A DNA stretch of 18,704 nt, from contig CAYNFH010000135.1 in the NCBI GenBank assembly GCA_964396385.1, positions 1-18,704 of the forward strand, read 5' to 3'. The notes under the pieces are model-generated. The model worked only from the letters and a program-made list of their open reading frames with translations, was not told the origin of the DNA and searched no databases. The stretch is from CAYNFH01 sp964396385. GTDB lineage: Bacteria > Armatimonadota > Chthonomonadetes > Chthonomonadales > CAJBBX01. Numbering within the stretch: the stretch's first letter is position 1; each line of letters begins with the position of its first letter. Positions 13,791 to 18,704 of the stretch are shown here, piece by piece. The translations under genes and the position numbers were made by a program.

Positions 13791-14934
13791 TGCTGCCCAG
13801 AATGGCGGCCCGGGAGGCGCCGGTAGCGGAGGGAACGTTGGAGGGCCGGCCACGCAGGGTCTCATAGCCCAGGATGGCGAAGGCTACCGCCTCCTTGGCG
13901 TCGTCCGGGATGCCCAGCTCGGCACTGGTGATCACCCGGGCCGGCGCCAGTCGCTCCGCCAGCATCCGCATGAGGGGCCGGTTGTGGCTGCCGCCTCCGC
14001 TCACTATCACGGTCCGGAAGCCGCCGTGTGGAGCGAGCCACGTTTGGTACGCCCGGGCAATGCTCTCCGCCGTTAGCGCGGTGGCGGTGGCCAGCAGGTC
14101 CTCGTCGCTCAGCCCCATGGATCGGGCCCGGCGCAGCAGCTCCGCCACGAACGGCTCGCCGAATAGCTCCCGCCCAGTGGTCTTGGGAGGCGTCGCGGCA
14201 AAGTAGGGGTGGGTCAGCAGCCGCTCCAGCAGCCGGGTGTTCACCTCTCCCGTTGCCGCCCACGCGCCATCGTGGTCGTAACCCCGCTCGCCGCCCGTCA
14301 GCGACCGGACCAAGCCGTCGATGACCATGTTGCCGGGGCCGGTATCGAAGGCCAGCACCTCCTCCAGCCGCGCTGCACGGGGCAGGTGGGTCACGTTGGC
14401 GATACCCCCGATGTTCTGGACCGCCCGCGCCTCCCGACCGCTGGTCAGGAGCGCCCAGTCCAGGTAAGGTACGAGCGGCGCGCCCTGGCCCCCCACCGCC
14501 ATGTCCGCCGCACGGAACGCGGATACGACGGCGCGGCCGGTTCGCGCGGCGATCACGGCCGGCTCACCGATCTGCAGCGTGCCGCGCGCCTCCACGCCGC
14601 CCGCCGAGAGCGGCTCCGGCTGGTGCCACACCGTCTGCCCATGGGAGGCGATGGCGCGCACCTCCGAGAGCGGTACTCCCGCCTCCCCGGCCACCAGAAT
14701 CGCCGCTTCGGCGAACCGCTCTCCCAGCGCTGCGTTCAGCGCGCACAGATCGGGCACTCGTCCCCGGTCCGGATCGCACAGCGCCAGGATGGCGCTCCGC
14801 ATCTCCGCGGTGTGCGGCACGCACAGGAACGCGCGGATTTCCGCCCGCAGACGCCGGCCGCTGCCGCGCACCTCCACCAGCGCCGCGTCTATGCCGTCCG
14901 CCGAAGTGCCTGACATCAGGCCAATGATCAACAT
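13765..14934 (-). CDS. anmK: Anhydro-N-acetylmuramic acid kinase
   Basis: The 389-residue cytoplasmic enzyme opens and phosphorylates 1,6-anhydroMurNAc to MurNAc-6-phosphate during peptidoglycan recycling. Family motifs are clear: GLMSGTSADGID (5-16), ASHGQTVWHQP (96-106), QIGEP (121-125), AFRAADMAVGGQGAPLVPY (139-157), NIGGIANVTHLP (174-185) and FDTGPGNMVIDG (196-207), where the aspartate of DTGPGN is the likely catalytic base region. The length is normal. No ribosome site is visible before ATG 14934, because heptamer repeats start just upstream. Its partner MurQ etherase is not in the window. The gene implies lytic-transglycosylase turnover and hence a peptidoglycan wall. Confidence 0.9.
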   Translation of the reverse strand: MLIIGLMSGTSADGIDAALVEVRGSGRRLRAEIRAFLCVPHTAEMRSAILALCDPDRGRVPDLCALNAALGERFAEAAILVAGEAGVPLSEVRAIASHGQTVWHQPEPLSAGGVEARGTLQIGEPAVIAARTGRAVVSAFRAADMAVGGQGAPLVPYLDWALLTSGREARAVQNIGGIANVTHLPRAARLEEVLAFDTGPGNMVIDGLVRSLTGGERGYDHDGAWAATGEVNTRLLERLLTHPYFAATPPKTTGRELFGEPFVAELLRRARSMGLSDEDLLATATALTAESIARAYQTWLAPHGGFRTVIVSGGGSHNRPLMRMLAERLAPARVITSAELGIPDDAKEAVAFAILGYETLRGRPSNVPSATGASRAAILGSITPAPVSE

Positions 14935-14960
14935 GTGGGTTGAAAGTTGAGGGCTAAAGG

Positions 14961-14989
14961 TTGAAGTCCGGAAGAGCAGTTACTGTTAT
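14961..14989 (+). promoter_or_regulatory. Candidate sigma70-type promoter
   Basis: TTGAAG (14961-14966) and TGTTAT (14984-14989) are 17 bases apart, each four of six to consensus. This would serve the phosphoesterase gene. The -35 lies within the heptamer arm. Weak evidence in a GC-rich genome, though this core is noticeably AT-richer than its surroundings. Confidence 0.3.
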
Positions 14990-15006
14990 AGTTTCTAGCT
15001 ATACAA

Positions 15007-15042
15007 GAGAGTACGCCACTGCAGTTAGTACGGCGTACTCTC
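15007..15042. repeat. Hairpin with 11-base perfect stem
   Basis: GAGAGTACGCC (15007-15017) and GGCGTACTCTC (15032-15042) are exact inverses around a 14-base loop that begins with the palindrome ACTGCAGT. It lies in the core of the larger heptamer inverted repeat, between the candidate promoter and the phosphoesterase gene. It could be an operator, an RNA leader stem or part of the repeat element. Confidence 0.7.
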
Positions 15043-15066
15043 AACTTTCAACCTTCAACCTTCAAC

Positions 15067-15081
15067 CCGGTATAATACCGG
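15067..15081 (+). promoter_or_regulatory. TATAAT box inside a perfect palindrome
   Basis: CCGGTATAATACCGG is a perfect odd palindrome whose centre holds a consensus -10 hexamer (15071-15076), 44 bases before the phosphoesterase start. No good -35 is seen 17 bases upstream, where heptamers lie. A repressor site over a -10 would look like this (inference). Confidence 0.35.
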
Positions 15082-15120
15082 TGATCCCCAATCGTACTAC
15101 CACCCCGAGGAGCCCCAACT

Positions 15121-18100
15121 ATGGCCGCGCACGGTGTTCAGGTATTCAGGTGTTCAGGTGTTCAGGGTCGGAACCGCTGGTTACGGGTCGGTCTCGCGGC
15201 CGTACTCGTGGTGCTCGCAGCCGTCGCGGCCCCGCTCGCCCTTCGGGCTCAGGATGCCGCCACGCTCCAGCATCGCATTGCGGCGGCCGAGCGGCGGGGC
15301 GAGGCGCTGCCCATTGGCCTCGTAACGGGCCATGCTCCCGTGATTGACGGAGACCTGTCCGAATGGGGCTCGCTGCGGGCCGGCGGCGGCTGCGTGGCGC
15401 AGGGACTCGACGACGCGCCGGAGTACGCGCTGGCCGGCGGTAAGGACGCTGCCGGTTTCAAGCTGCTTCACGATTCCGAGGCGCTCTACCTCGCCGTACG
15501 CGTGGTCGACTCCTCCATCGTCACCCGTACCCCTTACTATGAAGGCGACTGCATCCAGCTCTTCCTGGACGTTCGACCGCTCTCCGGAGCGGGTGCGCAC
15601 CTGGGTGATCCCAAATACACGGACGGCGTCTACCAGCTCCTCATCGCCGCTCCCACGCGCGCGGGAGGCCCAGTCCGCTGGGAGCCGGGGAACCAGCGCG
15701 TGAAGGCGCTCGGTCCGTTCCAGATCGCGGGCCGCGCTCTGCCGGACGGATACACGCTGGAGATGCGCATCCCGTTCTCCAGCCTGGACAATGTTACCGC
15801 GGAGCGGCTCAAGGAGCCCATCGGCTTCGACCTCCTGGTGGACGACATCGACGCACTGCCCGGCGGAGGCAGCACGCCCAGGGCGCAGTACGGTCTGTCC
15901 CAGGGGGACAGCAGCTACCAGAATCCGGCGGTGTTCCACTTTGTCAGGGCCGGCTACCACTCCCCCGCGTCCGCCGGTATCGTGCGCGCGGTTCCTGCCC
16001 GGTATCTCTCCTCCACGGGCTCGCGCCGCATCGTCGCCGGCATCATCACGGCCACCGGCACATCCGCGGTGGATCCGCGCGTGGTCGTTTCCCTCCGCGC
16101 GCCTGAGGGAGCGCAGGAGGACCCGGCCGGCGTAACGGTGGACGACCTGGAGTACCCCGCGCTCGGTGTAACCGTGCATCGCCAGATCATGGACCTCCAG
16201 CGGCTCTCGCTCGGCAAATACGTGGTCAACACGCACTTCGCCGCGCTCCCTTCCGCGGACGCCGAGACCACCTTCGAGGCCGTCTCCTGGCGGCGCAGCC
16301 GCGAGACTCCCCGGCCGCCCCGGCCTGAGTGGATGGCGGACCATCCGGATCTGGAGGATGCCGCCGCGGGCATCCGCCTGCCCAATGGCTGGCGCGTCAC
16401 GCCGGTCGGCCGGAGCGTCGCCCTGCCAGGCGACATGCCCATGCGGGCGGTCTGGTCGCCGGACGGCCGGTACCTCTTCGTCAACCAGGGCGGATACCAT
16501 GACCACGGCGTCAGCGTGCTGGACACCCGCGCTAACCGCGTGGTCCAGACCGTCAAGCTGGACCGGACCTGGGACGGCATGTGCCTGGACCCGCAGTCCG
16601 GCGTCCTCTACGTCTCCGGCGGAGGAGTTGCCGCAAAAGCTCCCCTGGAATCGAAGACTGCCGGGGCAGCCGTCTTCCCGGCTGCCATCCGCCGCTTTGC
16701 CTGGAACGGCAGCCGCCTTTCCGCACTTCCGGACCTGGCCCTGCCCGCGGGCAAGGACAAGCAGGCCTGGATAGGTGGGTTGGCATCAGGGCGCGGTGGC
16801 GCGCTCTACGTGGTCAACGTGCAGACCGACGCCGTCTACCGGCTGGGCGGCTCACCGCTCAAGGTCCGCAACTCGGTCAAGGTCGGGTACCGGCCGCTGG
16901 CGATAGCGCTCTCGCCGGACGGGAAGCAGGTGGCCGTCACCAACTGGGGCGGCCGCTCGGTCAGCCTGCTGGACGCGGTTACCCTGCGCGAGAGGACCCG
17001 CATCCCCGTGGGCGCACATCCGGACGATCTGGCCTACGGCACGGATGGCCGGATCTTCGTTGCCAATGCGGGGGCCAACACGGTCAGCGTCATCTCCGGC
17101 GGCCAGGTGGCGGAGACGATCACCACCTCGCTCCAGTCGCACGCGCCGGTCGGCTCGACCCCGGACGCGCTGGCGCTCTCGCCGGACGGGCAGCGACTCT
17201 ACGTGGCCAACGCCGGCAACAACGACGTGGCTGTGGTGGACGTCTCCAGCCCCACGGAGTCGCGGGTCCGCGGCTTCATCCCCACGGGCTGGTATCCGAG
17301 CGTGGTCGCCGTCTCGCCCGATTCCCGCCGGCTCTACACCGGTACAGGCAAGGGGCTGGCCTTCCGCAACAGCGGCCAGGGCCAGTACATCGGCACCCTC
17401 CTGAGCGGCCACATCAACGTGCTGCCCGCCCCGGACCTGCCTCAGCTCGACACGTACACCCACCAGGTCATTGCCAATGCGCCAGGCGGCCAGTCGTCAG
17501 TCGTCAGTCGTCAGTCGTCAGCTCTCCCGACTCACGACTCCCGACTCACGACTCCAATCCGCCACGTCCTCTACATCATCCGCGAGAATCGCACCTATGA
17601 CCAGGTGTTCGGGGACGTGTCGGAGGGGAACGGAGATCCCAGCCTCACCATGTTCGGGGCGGACGTGACGCCCAACGCGCACCGGCTGGCGCACGACTAC
17701 GTGCTCCTGGACAATCTCTACTGCAATGGAGAGGTCTCCGAGGATGGCCACGAGTGGTGCGACGCCGCCTACGCCACGGACTTCACGGAGAAGGCATGGG
17801 TCAACAGCTACAGCGATAGGGGCGAGCCGGACGCGGACGAACGTCTCACCGCCTCCCCCGGCGGCTATCTGTGGGACAACTGCCGGACGCATGGGCTGAG
17901 CTACTACAGCTACGGGGAGTTCTCCAGCTTCAAGTCCTCGCCTAAGTCGCCGCCGGTTTTCACGGGCCTCTCCGGTCTCAAGGGCCATGCGTCGCTCGCC
18001 TGGAGCCAGAGCTCCTTCGACCGGCACGATACGGAACGGGTGAGCATCTTTCTGAAGGACCTGCATGCCGCGGAAGAGAGCGGCAACTGGCCAAGCTTCA

Positions 18101-18690
18101 TCGTCATGTCGCTCGGCGAAGACCACACGCAGGGCACTTCCCCGGGCAAGTACACGCCGATTGCGCACGTGGCCGCCAACGACCAGGCGCTGGGCCAGAT
18201 CGTGGAAGCGGTGTCCCACTCGCGGTTCTGGAAGGATACGGCCATCTTCGTCATCGAGGACGATGCGCAGGACGGACCGGACCACGTGGACGCGCACCGC
18301 ACGGTGGGGCTGGTTATCTCGCCCTACATCAAGCGCAGCTCGGTGGACCACACGCTCTACACCACGTCCTCCATGGTGCGCACCATGGAGATGCTGCTGG
18401 GGATGCCGCCCATGAGCCAGTACGATGCGGCGGCCACACCCATGACGAAGCTCTTCGCGCCAGAGCCGGACATGACCGCCTACACGGTGCTCCCCGCACG
18501 GGTGGATATGGAGGCGCGGAATCCCACCTCCGGGCCGGCCGCGGTGGCCGCGGCGGGGCTGGACTTCTCCCACTACGACCGCGTACGGCCCGCCGTTCTC
18601 AACCGGATGCTCTGGCGCGCGCTCAAGCCCGGGGTCCCGCAGCCCGCTCCGGTCCGCAGCCCCGCCCTCGCCCTTGCACGGGGGCGATAG
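15121..18690 (+). CDS. Secreted CBM9-like / YncE-propeller / phosphoesterase fusion
   Basis: The 1189-residue protein has a signal peptide (hydrophobic 23-40, cleavage near ALRAQ). A CBM9/DOMON-like sandwich opens with APVIDGDLSEW (72-82) and spans to about 275. A YVTN/YncE-type beta propeller follows at about 435-770, with repeated LSPDG and YVANAG strands. A PF04185-type phosphoesterase runs from about 812 to 1115, with HVLYIIRENRTYDQVFGD and the metal-site stretch EDDAQDGPDHVDAHR (1046-1060). The propeller-phosphoesterase pair is a known bacterial fusion; the CBM9-like N-terminus is less usual. It is probably a cell-surface or secreted phosphatase or phospholipase; the substrate is unknown. 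ATG 15121 has GAGGAG eight bases upstream. Residues 6-17 and about 790-811 are translated repeat; the latter (GQSSVVSRQSS, then THDSRLTT) is the propeller-enzyme linker. Confidence 0.85.
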   Translation: MAAHGVQVFRCSGVQGRNRWLRVGLAAVLVVLAAVAAPLALRAQDAATLQHRIAAAERRGEALPIGLVTGHAPVIDGDLSEWGSLRAGGGCVAQGLDDAPEYALAGGKDAAGFKLLHDSEALYLAVRVVDSSIVTRTPYYEGDCIQLFLDVRPLSGAGAHLGDPKYTDGVYQLLIAAPTRAGGPVRWEPGNQRVKALGPFQIAGRALPDGYTLEMRIPFSSLDNVTAERLKEPIGFDLLVDDIDALPGGGSTPRAQYGLSQGDSSYQNPAVFHFVRAGYHSPASAGIVRAVPARYLSSTGSRRIVAGIITATGTSAVDPRVVVSLRAPEGAQEDPAGVTVDDLEYPALGVTVHRQIMDLQRLSLGKYVVNTHFAALPSADAETTFEAVSWRRSRETPRPPRPEWMADHPDLEDAAAGIRLPNGWRVTPVGRSVALPGDMPMRAVWSPDGRYLFVNQGGYHDHGVSVLDTRANRVVQTVKLDRTWDGMCLDPQSGVLYVSGGGVAAKAPLESKTAGAAVFPAAIRRFAWNGSRLSALPDLALPAGKDKQAWIGGLASGRGGALYVVNVQTDAVYRLGGSPLKVRNSVKVGYRPLAIALSPDGKQVAVTNWGGRSVSLLDAVTLRERTRIPVGAHPDDLAYGTDGRIFVANAGANTVSVISGGQVAETITTSLQSHAPVGSTPDALALSPDGQRLYVANAGNNDVAVVDVSSPTESRVRGFIPTGWYPSVVAVSPDSRRLYTGTGKGLAFRNSGQGQYIGTLLSGHINVLPAPDLPQLDTYTHQVIANAPGGQSSVVSRQSSALPTHDSRLTTPIRHVLYIIRENRTYDQVFGDVSEGNGDPSLTMFGADVTPNAHRLAHDYVLLDNLYCNGEVSEDGHEWCDAAYATDFTEKAWVNSYSDRGEPDADERLTASPGGYLWDNCRTHGLSYYSYGEFSSFKSSPKSPPVFTGLSGLKGHASLAWSQSSFDRHDTERVSIFLKDLHAAEESGNWPSFIVMSLGEDHTQGTSPGKYTPIAHVAANDQALGQIVEAVSHSRFWKDTAIFVIEDDAQDGPDHVDAHRTVGLVISPYIKRSSVDHTLYTTSSMVRTMEMLLGMPPMSQYDAAATPMTKLFAPEPDMTAYTVLPARVDMEARNPTSGPAAVAAAGLDFSHYDRVRPAVLNRMLWRALKPGVPQPAPVRSPALALARGR
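15133..15164. repeat. Four GGTGTTCA octamers at the start of the phosphoesterase gene
   Basis: Three GGTGTTCA units and one GGTATTCA unit lie head to tail, beginning twelve bases after the ATG begins. They encode GVQVFRCSGVQ, the polar leading part of the signal peptide. No inverse arm is seen close by. Confidence 0.85.
17491..17555. repeat. Heptamer inverted repeat in the phosphoesterase linker
   Basis: Four CAGTCGT units plus CAG (17491-17521), a short CTCTCC spacer, then CGACTCA and CGACTCC units alternating twice (17528-17555). The arms are complementary except about one position per heptamer. They use the same units as the element in the cytochrome gene (1180-1322), and the encoded peptides share QSSVVS and HDSRLTT. 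Confidence 0.88.
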
Positions 18691-18704
18691 TGGTCCGCAC
18701 GCAT

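Larger units (their letters stand above)
14937..15068. repeat. Heptamer inverted repeat enclosing a hairpin and promoter-like sites
   Basis: Left arm 14937-14966 contains TTGAAAG, TTGAGGG, CTAAAGG and TTGAAG units. Right arm 15041-15068 contains CTTTCAA and two CCTTCAA units. They are imperfect inverses of one another around a core of about 74 bases. The arms use the same unit as the tandem array at 47-74. The overall plan, arms of about 26-30 bases around a core of 74-78 bases, matches the element at 8521-8650. Confidence 0.75.

Overview
The window comes from a high-GC bacterial chromosome with tightly packed genes: several stop/start overlaps and no gene-free stretch longer than about 200 bases. 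The organism cannot be named from this alone. The anhydromuropeptide-recycling kinase, the secreted calcium-propeller and multiheme proteins, and dispersed heptamer repeats would fit an environmental phylum such as Armatimonadota (inference, low confidence).

Layout. 64-426 (-) is a DUF192 protein. 444-4826 (+) is an adjacent pair: a membrane-anchored pentaheme cytochrome c with TPRs, and an FG-GAP/ASPIC-UnbV propeller lipoprotein. 4903-7274 (+) is a coupled DUF485 / sodium:solute symporter pair of the YjcH/ActP type. 7350-8522 (+) is threonine synthase. Convergent to it, 10658-8641 (-) is an operon of an unrecognised membrane-anchored protein and an alpha/beta hydrolase. 10746-11317 is a compact mobile unit: a RAYT/IS200-type Y1 transposase bracketed by two inverted 55-base REP-like elements. 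11437-12531 (-) is an acyl-CoA dehydrogenase-like protein. 12661-13790 (+) is a coupled zinc-ribbon coiled-coil protein and RNase H. 13765-14934 (-) is AnmK. 15121-18690 (+) is a secreted three-module protein: CBM9-like domain, YncE-type propeller and phosphoesterase.

Two repeat systems stand out. (1) The REP-like pair around the RAYT gene has near-identical outer halves, while the hairpin stems differ by compensating base changes. (2) At least twelve clusters of degenerate 7- or 8-base tandem units lie across the window. Many form large inverted repeats, and several share a central GACTCCGG or CTCCGG core. They sit at gene junctions and also inside open reading frames. In three exported proteins they are translated in frame and add short low-complexity peptides between domains; two unrelated genes carry the same peptide words (QSSVVS and HDSRLTT). 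No sequence is shared between the two systems, so a mechanistic link between them is not established.

The start of the multiheme gene, the functions of the hydrolase operon and the acyl-CoA dehydrogenase-like protein, and all promoter calls are uncertain.
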